Positions 9,266-19,699 are shown, numbered from the stretch's first letter. The stretch is 64,000 nt of DNA from JAJPKK01 sp963800215 (GCA_963800215.1 CAWCZY010000007.1:620001-684000); one strand, 5' to 3'. Notes: generated by a model not told the origin, from the sequence alone. Program-made: numbers and translations.

Positions 9266-10439
9266 CTATTTCTTGGCGCCGTGCAGGGGGTCCTTCACCG
9301 CCTCGATCGTGGTGAATTCGACATTGTACTTTTCGCCGTTCACGTTCTCGACCTTGCGAACATACTCGTTCTGGACGATGTCGCGGGTCTCCGGATCGAT
9401 CGAGATGGGGCCGCGCGGGCTCTCCCACTTCATGCCTTTCATCGCCGCGATCAGGGCGTCGCCGTCGGTATTGCCGCCGGTCTTCTTCAGCGCCTGCATG
9501 ATCAGATACATGGCATCGTAGCCGCTGACCGAATGGAAGGTCGGGCGCCGGTTGTTCGCCTTCTCGTAGGCGGCGACGAACGCCTTGTTGAGCGCGGAGT
9601 CGTGGAGCGCCGAATAATGATGGGCGGTCACCACGCCGAGCATCGCGTCGGTCATGTTGGGAAGGTCGTCATCGGGGGTGAGGTCGCCGGTGGCGACGAA
9701 GCGGATGCCGGACTTGTCCATCCCGCGCTCGAGGAACTGTTTGACCAGCGGGCTCGCCTGGTGGTTCGGCACGAAGGCGAACAGGGTGTCCGGCGCGAGA
9801 TCGCGCGCCCGCTGCAGGAACGGCGCGAAGTCGGCGTTGTCCAACGGCACGCGCAGCGACGGCGACGACCTGGGCGCCGTTCTTGACGGCGACATCCTTG
9901 AACGCCCTCTCCGCTTCCTGGCCGGGAGCGAAGTCGGCGACGAGAGTGACGATCTTCTTGGCGCCGTTCTTGGTCGCCCAGTCGGCGATGACGGCGGAGG
10001 ACTGGCCGAGCGTGAAGCTGGTGCGTACCATATAGGGCGAGCGCTCGACGACCGCCGACGTGCCGGATATGGCCACCACCGTCGCGATCTTGGCTTCGGT
10101 CGACAGCGACGCGATCGACAGCGCCGCCGGCGAAATGCCGGCGATGAGCACGCCGACCTTCTCGTTGACGATGAGTTCCTGGGCGGCCCGCCGGGCCACG
10201 TCCGGCTTGCTGGCATCGTCCTTGAGGATGATCTTGATCTGCTTGCCGGCGACGGTATCGCCATGCTGCTGCAAATAGAGTTCCGCGCCCGCCATCACGT
10301 CCCTGCCGTTGGTGTTGAACGGCCCGGTCATCGACAGCACGGCCCCGACCTTGATGACCTCTTGCGCGCAGGCCCCGCCTGCGAGGACGCCGGCGAACAG
10401 GCCCGCCGCGACGCCGATCACGATCATTCTCTCGAGCAC
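9266..10439 (-). pseudogene. Branched-chain amino-acid-type ABC substrate-binding protein (frameshifted)
   Basis: A type-1 periplasmic binding protein of the LivK/Peripla_BP_6 kind. GTG start at 10439, five bases after AGGAGG; signal peptide ending ACAQ; mature start VIKVGAVLSMTGPF. The frame is lost near 9860: AVKNGAQVV continues as SLRVPLDNADFAPFLQR one frame over, then runs to the stop at 9266 with HSVSGYDAMYLIMQAL. A single indel explains it, so it may be an assembly error and the gene intact. No permease or ATPase genes are adjacent, so ligand and transporter are unknown. Confidence 0.75.
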
Positions 10440-10614
10440 GCGCTCCTCCTAGGAAATGCCGTTGGCGCTACTTTGATGCCGGAGATTCATATGTCGATCC
10501 CGGACATGCGCCCCTCAATAGGGCCAATTGCCCCATAGCATATCCGAATGTCTGCAGACGCGCTAAAGCGCGGAACCTGCGGCCGCGCAGGCGGGCGGCG
10601 GCGGGGGCTCCGGC

Positions 10615-11737
10615 TCACAGGGCGTAGCGCAGGATCGCCGCGAGCGATTTGCCGCCGGGAATATCGGCCTTTCGCACGGCGAGAATCCGGCCGCCGGAAC
10701 GGATGACCCGGGTCGCGATTTCATCGACCACGCCGTAACCCCCGGCATCGGCCGACGCGGCATAAGTGACGGCACCGGTGGTCTCGTCGACCGTGCCGGG
10801 AATCACCTCGTCGATGTCGACCAGCATCGAGTCGACCGCGCCAAAGGTCGCCGCGCGGGCGGCGTGCGCGATATCGGTGGTCGCGCGGTCTTCCTTCTCG
10901 CGCGCAGCGAACGTCGCCTTCCATTGCTCAATGTCTTTGCGGTAGAGTCCGTCGAGTATGGCGCGCGCCCGTTCCGCAAGCTCGGCGTCTGTCGGTGTGC
11001 CCAGGGCTGCCCTCGATCGCGGCCGCCGCGAGATGGGCATAGGTGTTGACCGACCGGTAGATGGAGGCGAGCGGCTCGCTCGAGGCCAGCACCAGCGGGA
11101 TATCGCTGCCGGTCACCAGTCCGCGCAGTTCATGATCGACCTTGCGGGCGAATTGGCGCAGCAGGACCTTCTGCCCCTCCGATCCCTGAAGGCGGCCGCT
11201 GGGCGAGCGATCCTTGACCGTAGAGCGATCGACCGCACTTGCGGCATCCTTCGGCATGCCGTCGACCTTGATGACCGCGGGCGGCAGATCGGCGGAAACC
11301 TGAACGACACGCACCGAGCCTTCCGCCAGCGCCAGCACGAAGCAGGTATTCGGGAACGTGACGGCGCGGAACAGCGGCTTGAGATGAAACCGGTCGGATA
11401 CCTCGACCATCGCTGTCAGCGCATTGGGAACGCGGAAGGTCCGCACGCCGTCCGGGGTCGCCAGCACCGCGAGGCTGCGTGCCTGGAAGCGCCAGAATTC
11501 CTCGTCGTCGAGAAGGTCGTCGAGATGCTCCACGAGCGCGGTGACGCGGCGCTTGTCGGCCTTGGCGGCCTCGAGCTGGTGCGCGGCTTGCTTGGTCAGG
11601 TTCTTCAATTCGATCCGCTCCCCCGCCGTTTCCTGGCTGACCGGCGTGGTCGGCAGAAAGATCGAGACACAGATGTCGCCGCGATGGATCGCGAGCGACT
11701 TGAGATCGGCGAGGCTCGGGATGTCGACATAAAGCAT
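10615..11737 (-). pseudogene. baeRF-like (bacterial eRF1-related) protein, frameshifted
   Basis: The N-terminus (MLYVDIPSLADL, CVSIFLPTTPVSQETAGER) and the later blocks LVLASSEPLASIYR and GRILAVRKADIPGG match the layout of bacterial proteins related to archaeo-eukaryotic release factor eRF1 (baeRF families). The frame breaks near 11005, between AAAIEG and TPTDAELAERARAIL. A one- or two-base indel is sufficient to explain it. Members are proposed to act on ribosomes, but the role of this one is unknown. About 370 aa when joined. Confidence 0.6.
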
Positions 11738-11840
11738 GGGTTACTCCGCTGTCTCTGATTGTGTTCGGCGAGTGTCGGTATCGGCTGCTGGTCGCCGGAT
11801 CAACGCGGACCGAAGCGCTCCGTGACGAGGACTATCCGCA

Positions 11841-11891
11841 TGATCCGAGATTACGCGTGATCCGAGAGTCGGCGTGATCCGGGAGTTGGCG
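11841..11891. repeat. Three 17-bp tandem repeats
   Basis: Units TGATCCGAGATTACGCG, TGATCCGAGAGTCGGCG and TGATCCGGGAGTTGGCG lie head to tail at exact 17-bp spacing, ending 75 bp before the amidohydrolase start. The TGATCCG half is invariant. Position in a divergent promoter region makes a regulatory role possible. Confidence 0.7.
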
Positions 11892-11965
11892 GTTTGTCAC
11901 AGCCGGATCAAGATCATAGTATCCACCTGAGGGCAATGAGCTCGGAATTGCGGAGCAATACGACC

Positions 11966-13795
11966 ATGGCGGACAAGACGCTGCGACGCCGCGATGTCCT
12001 GACCGGGGCCGCCGGCACCGCTATGGCCACGACTCTCGGCGCGGGCCGCGCCGACGCGCAGGCCCAGGTCCAAGTGCAAGCCGCGGTCCCGGCAAGCCCG
12101 ATGGTGCGGCCCGCGGACCTCGTGCTCAGGAACGGCAAGATCATCACCGTCGATCGCGCCTTTACCATCGCCGATTCCATCGCCATCGCGGGCGACCGCA
12201 TCGTCGCGGTCGGGGCCCAGGCGGCGATCGCGGCAGTCACCGCTCCGGCGACGCGTATCATCGACCTGCGGGGCAAGACGGTCATTCCCGGCCTCATCGA
12301 CGGCCATGCGCATATGGACCGGGAAGGGCTCAAGCACGTCTTTCCGGCGCTGGGACCGGTGCGCTCGATCCGCGACATCCAGGACCGTATCGCCGAACTC
12401 GCCCGCGGGCGCGCACCGGGCGAATGGATCGTGACCATGCCGATCGGCGACCCGCCGTTCTATTTCGACGTGCCCGGCATCCTCGCCGAGAAGCGCTGGC
12501 CGACACGGCAGGACCTCGACGCCGCAGCCCCGAACAACCCCGTGTTCATCCGGTCGATCTGGGGTTTCTGGCGCAGCGCGCCGCCGCTGGTCGCCTGCGC
12601 CAACACCGAAGCGCTGAGACGTGCCGGCATCACCCGCGACACCATCTCGCCGGTCGCCGCGCTCACCATCGTGAAGGACGCCAATGGCGACCCCACCGGC
12701 GTGTTCATCGAGGATGGGATGCAGCCGACCGCGGAGCTGATCTGGTTCCGCAAGGCGGCTGAGTTTTCCCGCGCCGACCGCGCCCGCGCGCTGCCGCTCT
12801 CGGCGCAGGCCTATCACGCCTTCGGCACCACCGGCGTTTTCGAGGAGCACGGCATCGCCAACGAGGTGATCCGCGCCTACAAGGACGCCTATCGCGACGG
12901 CACGCTGACCATGCGCTCGGCGCTGGTGTTCAGCCCGAACTGGAAGGCCGTCGGCGACGCGCCGCTCGGGCCCTTCATGGAGGCCTGGGCCGGATGGCTC
13001 GGCGAACCGGCATTCGGCGACGACTGGCTCAAGATCACCGGCCTCCACATCAACATCGGGCGGCGGGCGAGCGACGACGTGCGCGCCGCGGCCTCCCCCT
13101 ACACCGGCTGGGCCGGCTTCAACTACGACACCGGCCAGCCGCGCGAAAGGGTCAAGGAGGTGATGCTGCATTGCGCGCAAAACGACATCCGCGCGGTCTC
13201 CAACATCAACGTCTCGCCCGGCCTCATGGACCTCTTGGAAGAGGTCGACCGCGAGGTACCGCTGAAGGGGCGGCGCTGGGTGGTCGGCCACATCAACGTG
13301 CTCTCGCCACGGGATATCGAGCGCATCGTCCGCATGGGCCTCGTCATCACGCCGCATACCAACTCCAACATCTACAAGGAGGGTCACACTTGGCAGGCGA
13401 AGCTCCCGCCGGAGCGGCAGGCCTGGAACACGCCGCTGCGCGACCTCCTCGACGCCGGGGTCGAGGTCGGGCTCGTCACCGACAACGTGCCGGTGTCGCT
13501 GTTCTGGCCGATCTGGGAATCGGTCGCGCGCATCTCCCGGGTCACCAACGGGCCCATCGCGCCCGCGCAGGCGATCACCCGCCAGGAGGCGCTACGCTGC
13601 GCGACCGGGGGCGGCGCCTATCTCACCTTCGACGAGGACAAGAAAGGCTCGCTCGAGCCCGGCAAGCTCGCCGACCTCGCGGTGCTCAGCGCCGATCCGC
13701 TCACCGTCGCGGAACCCGCGATCCGCGACATCGCCGCCGACATGACCATGGTGGGCGGTCGGATCGTGTACGAGACGGCGAATTGGCGGGGGTGA
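11966..13795 (+). CDS. Amidohydrolase family protein with Tat signal
   Basis: 609 aa from the ATG at 11966 (GGAG ten bases upstream); in-frame ATGs also exist at 11894 and 11936. Residues 1-30 carry a twin-arginine motif (RRRDVLTGAAG) and an Ala-rich leader, so the enzyme is probably exported folded. VLRNGKIITVDRAF and VIPGLIDGHAHMD give the N-terminal beta domain and the HxH metal site of the amidohydrolase-3 (YtcJ-like) group; VVGHINVLSP, VITPHTNSN and GLVTDNVPVSLFWP match later metal-barrel blocks. The C-terminus GSLEPGKLADLAVLSADPL is typical. Substrate unknown. Confidence 0.85.
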   Translation: MADKTLRRRDVLTGAAGTAMATTLGAGRADAQAQVQVQAAVPASPMVRPADLVLRNGKIITVDRAFTIADSIAIAGDRIVAVGAQAAIAAVTAPATRIIDLRGKTVIPGLIDGHAHMDREGLKHVFPALGPVRSIRDIQDRIAELARGRAPGEWIVTMPIGDPPFYFDVPGILAEKRWPTRQDLDAAAPNNPVFIRSIWGFWRSAPPLVACANTEALRRAGITRDTISPVAALTIVKDANGDPTGVFIEDGMQPTAELIWFRKAAEFSRADRARALPLSAQAYHAFGTTGVFEEHGIANEVIRAYKDAYRDGTLTMRSALVFSPNWKAVGDAPLGPFMEAWAGWLGEPAFGDDWLKITGLHINIGRRASDDVRAAASPYTGWAGFNYDTGQPRERVKEVMLHCAQNDIRAVSNINVSPGLMDLLEEVDREVPLKGRRWVVGHINVLSPRDIERIVRMGLVITPHTNSNIYKEGHTWQAKLPPERQAWNTPLRDLLDAGVEVGLVTDNVPVSLFWPIWESVARISRVTNGPIAPAQAITRQEALRCATGGGAYLTFDEDKKGSLEPGKLADLAVLSADPLTVAEPAIRDIAADMTMVGGRIVYETANWRG

Positions 13796-13841
13796 CTCCT
13801 CATCTTTAATCCAGGCAGCCTGACCAGCCCGGAGCCCGCAG

Positions 13842-14756
13842 CTACCGCACCGTCCGCTCGAGGTCGGCATAGATTTCCTCGACCACCTGGTCGGGACGGA
13901 TCGGGCCATTCCCCCACCGCGTATCGAAATCCTTGCTGGGTTTTGCCGCGATGGCTTCCTGGAGCGTCTTGCCGTCCTTGATGAGCCTGGTGATCCGCTC
14001 CCGCAGCGTCACCATCACTTCGCGATACGCGACAAGGTCCTTTTTGGTCCCGACCGGACCGCGCCCCGGAACCACCTTCACGGCGTCGTCGAGCATCGGC
14101 AGCAGCTCGTCATAGGCTGCGATCATGCCGTCGAGACTGCCGCCGCGCAGATCGACGCGGGTGTAATCGGTGTTGTTGAAGAGGTCGGCGGCGAACAGCA
14201 CATCGGCCTTGCGGAAGAGCACGATGGCGTCGCCGTCGGTGTGCCCGTTGGGGAAATGGAGCACTTCGACGTCATCGCCATTGACATGCAGGGTGAGTGA
14301 ATCCTTGAAGGTGATCCTGGGCCAGAACGCCGCGGGAAAGGCGTGCTGCGCCGCGCGGCCGAGCGGATTGGGCTGCTCCGTCATCAGGCGCGTGCGGGTG
14401 TTTTCCTGGGCGATGATGGCGGCGCCCTGCTTGGCGAAGGTGGCATTGCCGCCGACATGATCGAAATGCCAGTGGGTATCGACGACGTAGCGTACCGGCC
14501 TGTCGGTGATCTCGGCGATGCGGGCGACCAGCCGCGGCACGGCGGCTTCTTCCTGGGCGTCGACGAGAAGCAAGCCGTCCTCGCCGACCGAGACACCGAC
14601 ATTGAGCCCCATATTCCCCCAGCTGTTTTCCCACGTCACATTGTAGATGCCGGGAGCGACCTGCACGGTGTGATCGTCGCCGGCGGCCGGCGTCTGCGCC
14701 GCAACAGGCGCCGCCGCGACGGCCAGCGCGAGGCAGCAGCAAGAGATCGATTTCAT
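13842..14756 (-). CDS. Periplasmic metallo-beta-lactamase-fold hydrolase
   Basis: 304 aa from the ATG at 14756, preceded by GGGAGCAGATC. Signal peptide ending PVAAQT. The zinc motif HWHFDHVGG is clear, with a later metal His in NGHTDGDAIV and an Asp-containing block VLFAADLFNN. The family includes beta-lactamases, glyoxalase II and quinoprotein relay proteins; the context does not discriminate among them. Convergent with the amidohydrolase, 46 bp between the stops. Confidence 0.85.
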   Translation of the reverse strand: MKSISCCCLALAVAAAPVAAQTPAAGDDHTVQVAPGIYNVTWENSWGNMGLNVGVSVGEDGLLLVDAQEEAAVPRLVARIAEITDRPVRYVVDTHWHFDHVGGNATFAKQGAAIIAQENTRTRLMTEQPNPLGRAAQHAFPAAFWPRITFKDSLTLHVNGDDVEVLHFPNGHTDGDAIVLFRKADVLFAADLFNNTDYTRVDLRGGSLDGMIAAYDELLPMLDDAVKVVPGRGPVGTKKDLVAYREVMVTLRERITRLIKDGKTLQEAIAAKPSKDFDTRWGNGPIRPDQVVEEIYADLERTVR

Positions 14757-15132
14757 GATCTGCTCCCGCCGGTTCGGATTTGATCCCGGCATTCGCGGCA
14801 TGCTGCCACCACAGGATTGTTGCCGCAAGACGGAGCTCATGCCGCCGCGGCCGCGGCAAAACCTGCGGGCGAGCGCGGTCGCACGCGAGGAGCCCCCCGA
14901 CGCGTCGATCTCGTCCGCGGTGAGCCCGCCATAGGGTGGACGGCGCAACGATCCGTCCCGGAATTTCCATGTGGATGGTCCTTTCGCCGCAGCCGCTCAC
15001 GCCGGCCTGAGGGGCCTTTTTCATTGCAGAAATCCCGTGAAAATCACATTGATGATTCACTGTGGCGCGGCACTGCGACCGCCCGCTGCGGAGGAGTGTT
15101 CCCATTCCACGCCGATCGTCGGGAGAAAAGCC
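14757..15132. other. Divergent intergenic region
   Basis: It separates the leftward MBL gene from the rightward Bug gene. No ORF in it looks like a protein. It must hold both promoters; I see no clear operator. Confidence 0.35.
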
Positions 15133-16110
15133 ATGCGAAAACATTTTCGACGCCTGGTCTTTGCGGCGCTGTTCGCGGCGGTCTGCATCGTCCTTGCCCT
15201 GAGCGGCGGCGATGCGTTGTCACAATCGCGAACCATCAAGATCATCGTCCCGTTCCCGCCCGGCGGCAGTTCCGACACTCTCGCCCGGCTCCTGGGCGAA
15301 CAGGTGGGCAAGGCTCACGGGGTAACGGTGCTGATCGAGAACCGCCCCGGAGCGGGTGCAACAATCGGATACGAAGCGGCGGCGCGCGCGGCGCCGGACG
15401 GAAATACCTTGGTGCTGGGTGCCAACTCTCTCGTCATCAATCCGATCATGCGAAAGGTGGGCTATGACCCGCTCACGAGCTTCGAGCCGGTCTGCTATCT
15501 CGTGAGCTCGCCGCAGGTGATCGTCGTCAACAGTGCCGCGCCCTACCGCACTCTGGCCGATCTCATCGATGCGGCGCGCGCAAAGCCCGGCGAACTCACC
15601 TTCGCGAGCGTCGGCCCCGCCACGACTCAGCACATCGGAATCGAGCAGATCAAGCACGCGGCCAACGTCAACATGACCCACATCCCCTATGCCGGCAACG
15701 CGCCGGCGATCAATGCGCTGCTGGGCGATCACGTGACGGCCGTGTTCGCCAATTTCTCGGAAGTGGTCGAGCAGGTCGGTTCCGGCATGCTGCGTGCGCT
15801 CGCCGTTACCACTTCGCGCAGGCTCGAGCCGCTGCCTGACGTGCCGACGGTCGCCGAGTCCGGCTACAAGGGCTACGATGTCGAGGTCTGGTTCGGCCTG
15901 CTCGCACCGGCGAAGACGCCGAAGGAACAGGTCGCGCAACTCGCCGACTGGTTCACCGCGGCGATGCAGGCGCCCGAGGTCAAACCGAAGCTCATCGGCC
16001 TCGGGCTCTATCCGGTCGGCACCTGCGGCGCCGATTACGCGGCCTACATCCGCAGCCAATACGACGATTACCGCGACGTCATCAAGGCCGCGAACATCAA
16101 GACGGAATGA
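15133..16110 (+). CDS. Bug/TctC-family tripartite tricarboxylate transporter substrate-binding protein
   Basis: 325 aa, start at 15133 after GGGAGAAAAGCC. Signal peptide to about residue 34. The mature start RTIKIIVPFPPGGSSDTLAR, the block IENRPGAGATIG and GYDPLTSFEPV are hallmarks of Bug proteins that bind carboxylates for TctAB-type transporters. The last block YAAYIRSQYDDYRDVIKAAN is also typical. No tctA or tctB gene is nearby, as with most orphan Bug genes. It is closely similar to the protein at 55327 inside the island. Confidence 0.9.
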   Translation: MRKHFRRLVFAALFAAVCIVLALSGGDALSQSRTIKIIVPFPPGGSSDTLARLLGEQVGKAHGVTVLIENRPGAGATIGYEAAARAAPDGNTLVLGANSLVINPIMRKVGYDPLTSFEPVCYLVSSPQVIVVNSAAPYRTLADLIDAARAKPGELTFASVGPATTQHIGIEQIKHAANVNMTHIPYAGNAPAINALLGDHVTAVFANFSEVVEQVGSGMLRALAVTTSRRLEPLPDVPTVAESGYKGYDVEVWFGLLAPAKTPKEQVAQLADWFTAAMQAPEVKPKLIGLGLYPVGTCGADYAAYIRSQYDDYRDVIKAANIKTE

Positions 16111-16134
16111 CGTCGGCTGCGGCCCGTTCGAGAG

Positions 16135-18594
16135 CTACGAGCCCGCCTCGGCGAGGCGGCGAGCCGGCCTCTCCGTCGACTGCTGGCTCGACGCGGTGGC
16201 CGGCTCCAGCGCCGCCGACACCGCCTCTTCGACGTGCTCGAGCCAGACGAATTCCAGCTGCTGGCGGGCCTCTTCGGGAATGTCCTCGAAGTCCTTGCGG
16301 TTTCGCGCCGGCAGCATGACGCGCGTGAGGCCGGCGCGCTGCGCCGCCACGACCTTCTCCTTGATGCCGCCGACCGGGAGCACGAGCCCGCGCAAACTGA
16401 TCTCGCCGGTCATGGCGGTGTCGCTGCGAATGGTGCGGTCGGTCAACAGCGAGACCAGAGCCATGAACATCGCAACGCCCGCACTTGGTCCGTCCTTCGG
16501 CGTCGCGCCCGCCGGAACGTGAATGTGGATATCGGTCTTGTCGAAGCGGCCCGCGTCGATCCCGAGCGAGATCGCGCGGTTCTTGACGATGCTCAGCGCC
16601 GCCTGGGCGCTTTCCCGCATCACCTCGCCGAGCTGGCCGGTGAGGATCAGTTTGCCGTGCCCGGGATTGGCGGTCGCCTCGATGAAGAGGATGTCGCCGC
16701 CGACCGGGGTCCATGCGAGGCCGGTCGCGACGCCCGGCACGCTGGTCCGCATCGCCACCTCGTTTTCGAACACCGGTGCGCCGAGGATGGCCGCAAGATC
16801 GTCGGTGGCGATGCGGATCGGGCCGCCATGCCCTTCGGCAATGCGGACGGCAGCATGGCGCAAAACCTTTCCGATCTCGCGTTCGAGGCTCCGCACGCCG
16901 GCCTCCCGCGTGTAGTGCTGGATGATCTCGCGCAGCGCCTCGTCGGCGATCTCGACCTGGCCCGGCTGCAGGCCGTTCGCCTCCATCTGCCGCGCCACCA
17001 GGTAGCGCCGCGCAATCTCCAGCTTCTCGTTGGCGGTGTAACCGGAAAGGCTGATGATTTCCATGCGGTCGCGCAGCGGCCCGGGAATCGTATCGAGCAT
17101 GTTCGCGGTGGTGATGAACACGACCCGGCTGAGGTCGAACGGAACCGCGAGATAATTGTCGCGGAAGGAGTTGTTCTGCTCGGGATCGAGCACTTCGAGC
17201 AGCGCCGCGCCGGGATCGCCGTGAATGCCGGTGCCGAGCTTGTCGATCTCGTCGAGCATCATGACGCAGTTGCGTGTGCCCGCCTTGCGGATCGCCTGGA
17301 TGATGTTGCCGGGCAGCGCGCCGATATATGTGCGCCGATGGCCGCGAATCTCCGCCTCGTCGTGGACGCCGCCGAGGCTGACCCGCACGAATTTGCGGTT
17401 CATGGCGCGCGCGATCGACTGGCCTAGCGAGGTCTTGCCGACGCCGGGCGGTCCGACGAAGCACAGGATCGGTGCCTTGCCGTTGGGGGCGAGCTTGCGG
17501 ACGGCGAGGTATTCGACGATCCGCCGCTTGATCTTCTCGAGCCCGAAATGGTCCTCGTCGAGGATGCGCCGCGCCGCCACGATGTCGATCGGGGTCTCCT
17601 CGGGCAGGCTCCACGGCAGCTCGACCAGCCAATCGAGATAGGTGCGCACCATGCCGTATTCGCCGGCCGCTTCCGGCATCCGCTGCAGGCGCCGCAGCTC
17701 CTTGCGCGCCTGATCCTCGACCTCCTTGGGCATCTTGGCCTTGGTGATGGCCTCGCCCAGTTCGGCGATCTCCGACGACTTGCCTTCGTCGCCCTCGCCC
17801 AACTGGCGCTGGATCGCGGCCATCTGCTCGCGCAACAGCACTTCGCGGTTGCGCGCGTCGAGCGCCGCCTTGGTCTCGCGGCCGATCTCCTGGGACAGCC
17901 GCAGCACCTCGATCCGGTGCGCCAGGATGCGAGACACCCGGTCCATGCGGGCCTTGACGTCGACCGTCTCCAGGATCTCCTGCTTCTCGTCGGGGGTCGC
18001 GTCCATATAGGTCGCCACCATGTCGGCGAGCGCGGCCGGCGTATCGACGCCCTGGATTGCTGCCAAGAGTTCGGGCGGCGCCTGCGGCAAGAGCTGCACG
18101 GCCTCCACCGCCTGTCCCTTGAGGTGAACGAAACGCGCCTCGATGTCGTCCGACACCGGCGCCGGCTCGGGAATCCGCAGCACCCGCGCGACAAAGAACG
18201 GCCAGCCGTTGAGGAATTCGACGATCTGGAAGCGCTGCTCGCCCTGGCAGATGAGATGATGCGTGCCGTCCGGCGCCGTGATGTAGCGCCCGATATTGGC
18301 GACCGTGCCCATCCGGTGCATGTCGATGGGAAGTGGGTCGGCGGCTTCGGCATTGCGCTGCATCAGGATGCCGACCGGCCGCTGTTCCCGCATCGCCTGC
18401 TGCGCGGCCGCGATCGATCGCGGGCGCCCGATCGTGATCGGCAGCACGACGCCGGGAAACAGCACGGTGTTGCGCACGGGAACGATGATGAGCGCATCCG
18501 GCGGCAACGGCGGTAGCGACGGCGTGGGTGTGGGCGTCGCCGGGGCAGTGCCGGTGTTCTCTGGGGACGAGCCCCGGAGCTGATTTTCAACCAC
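16135..18594 (-). CDS. lon: ATP-dependent Lon protease
   Basis: 819 aa, full length. N-terminal substrate-binding domain (LIIVPVRNTVLFPGVVLPI), coiled-coil middle (REVLLREQMAAIQRQLGEG), AAA+ module with Walker A GPPGVGKT and Walker B MLDEIDK, then the serine protease domain with the Ser in KDGPSAGVAM near residue 704 and the Lys in GGIKEK near residue 747. The N-terminal Pro/Thr stretch and Gln/Ser/Arg-rich tail are not part of the core. The start overlaps the end of the Hsp20 gene by 8 bp, implying coupled translation of a chaperone-protease pair. It is probably an accessory Lon, not the clpX-linked housekeeping copy. Confidence 0.95.
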   Translation of the reverse strand: MVENQLRGSSPENTGTAPATPTPTPSLPPLPPDALIIVPVRNTVLFPGVVLPITIGRPRSIAAAQQAMREQRPVGILMQRNAEAADPLPIDMHRMGTVANIGRYITAPDGTHHLICQGEQRFQIVEFLNGWPFFVARVLRIPEPAPVSDDIEARFVHLKGQAVEAVQLLPQAPPELLAAIQGVDTPAALADMVATYMDATPDEKQEILETVDVKARMDRVSRILAHRIEVLRLSQEIGRETKAALDARNREVLLREQMAAIQRQLGEGDEGKSSEIAELGEAITKAKMPKEVEDQARKELRRLQRMPEAAGEYGMVRTYLDWLVELPWSLPEETPIDIVAARRILDEDHFGLEKIKRRIVEYLAVRKLAPNGKAPILCFVGPPGVGKTSLGQSIARAMNRKFVRVSLGGVHDEAEIRGHRRTYIGALPGNIIQAIRKAGTRNCVMMLDEIDKLGTGIHGDPGAALLEVLDPEQNNSFRDNYLAVPFDLSRVVFITTANMLDTIPGPLRDRMEIISLSGYTANEKLEIARRYLVARQMEANGLQPGQVEIADEALREIIQHYTREAGVRSLEREIGKVLRHAAVRIAEGHGGPIRIATDDLAAILGAPVFENEVAMRTSVPGVATGLAWTPVGGDILFIEATANPGHGKLILTGQLGEVMRESAQAALSIVKNRAISLGIDAGRFDKTDIHIHVPAGATPKDGPSAGVAMFMALVSLLTDRTIRSDTAMTGEISLRGLVLPVGGIKEKVVAAQRAGLTRVMLPARNRKDFEDIPEEARQQLEFVWLEHVEEAVSAALEPATASSQQSTERPARRLAEAGS

Positions 18595-19006
18595 GGACGC
18601 CTCCCGATTTTTGCAGCGTGATCACGAGGCAGCCGTCGGAGGCGGACCGCTGGACCGCGCTGTAGCGCCCGGCGGGCAGCCGCACCCGGCGCTCGAACCG
18701 GCCCTGCGGGAGTTCGAGGCGATGGATGATGGCGGTCCTCATCTCCGCCGGAAGCACGCGATTTCCCGAAAACACCAGATCGCTACCGTCGATGGATGCT
18801 TCGACGCGGGCGGGATCGACCCCGGGCAGGGCCACCAGCACCAGCACCGCACGTTCGGTCTCAAGGACGTCAACCGGCGGCTCCCACGCCGGAAGCCGCG
18901 CGGCCGAGCCTGCCGGCCGAAAGAACTCGCGATGCAGCCGCTCGGCGCGGGCAAGCATCTCGCAGGCCTCCGACCACATCCAATGAGGGGGGAAATTCGT
19001 TTGCAT
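18587..19006 (-). CDS. Small heat-shock protein, Hsp20 family
   Basis: 139 aa from the ATG at 19006, seven bases after AAAGG; a TTG at 19021 is an alternative. The alpha-crystallin domain runs from about residue 45: PPVDVLETERAVLVLVALPG, then LELPQGRFERRVRLPAGRY and the closing LVITLQK strand. It holds unfolded clients for refolding. It overlaps lon by 8 bp and is co-transcribed with it. No ROSE-type thermometer is evident in the short leader. Confidence 0.88.
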   Translation of the reverse strand: MQTNFPPHWMWSEACEMLARAERLHREFFRPAGSAARLPAWEPPVDVLETERAVLVLVALPGVDPARVEASIDGSDLVFSGNRVLPAEMRTAIIHRLELPQGRFERRVRLPAGRYSAVQRSASDGCLVITLQKSGGVRG

Positions 19007-19223
19007 CCTGGCGCCTTTCAATGAACCAAGATTTGAGCATCGGGTGCCGCAAATTCAATGGCTCGAATTGGACCCCCATTCACTTTTTCTTCTTGATCCC
19101 AGGAGGTTGGCGGCCGATGCCCCGGCCCAGGGAAGCTTTGCCTCAACCGCATATTCAAATATTAATTTGCCGCGCGCTCGCTCTCGCTTCACAATGTTCA
19201 CGGGCGAAAATGGGAAGCGTGTC

Positions 19224-19526
19224 ATGCAAGACCCATTGAGGAGAGCCGACCGCTATCGGAAAGAGGCAGCCGAACTCTCCGAGTTGGCCGAGAACGCCTC
19301 CTCGACCTTCCTTCGCGACCACTATCAGCGCGCCTTGTTCGAACGGGGAGCGAATTACATGCCTGTGCCGCCGTCGATCACGGCCGCATCCGTACCCTGT
19401 CCACAATGTGGGCAAGTGACGCGCATCAAATCGGTCGAGCCTCATCCGGTGTCGGAGAAGGAAAGCCACACGTTTGAGTGCCGGGAATGTGGCCTGCCGC
19501 GGACTTACACGATGAAGCTGAACTGA
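19224..19526 (+). CDS. Hypothetical zinc-ribbon protein
   Basis: 100 aa from the ATG at 19224 (GGGAAG nine bases upstream). The first half, QDPLRRADRYRKEAAELSEL followed by FLRDHYQRAL, is a helical start frequent in short bradyrhizobial proteins. The second half has CPQCGQ and CRECG, four Cys that could bind zinc. Role unknown. Confidence 0.65.
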   Translation: MQDPLRRADRYRKEAAELSELAENASSTFLRDHYQRALFERGANYMPVPPSITAASVPCPQCGQVTRIKSVEPHPVSEKESHTFECRECGLPRTYTMKLN

Positions 19527-19593
19527 TCCCGGCGCCGGCCGCCGTCGCGCGCGGCGATCCGGCGGACGTCGGGCGGCCTCGATGCCGCACTCA

Positions 19594-19620
19594 GAAAAAG
19601 GGCACCGCTTGTGCGGGGTC
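19594..19620 (-). terminator. Possible terminator after the AI-2E transporter gene
   Basis: Read on the minus strand, an imperfect stem (GACCCCGC / GCGGTGCC, six of eight pairs) is followed by CTTTTT. It lies 80 bp after the stop at 19700. It resembles the stronger hairpin at 21768. Confidence 0.4.
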
Positions 19621-19699
19621 AAACGTATTCACTTTTTCTGCTTCGCCGCAACAGCGCAACTGGTTCTTGTCAAACGAGGAAAGGCGTGACCGGGTGCAC

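Noticed and set aside
11897..13387. 496-aa open frame antisense to the amidohydrolase
   Set aside because: High-GC shadow; low-complexity Arg/Asp/Val content, no domain, and the sense strand has full family motifs.
17424..18353. 309-aa and other long ORFs inside lon
   Set aside because: Ser/Arg-rich shadow of an intact Lon reading frame.
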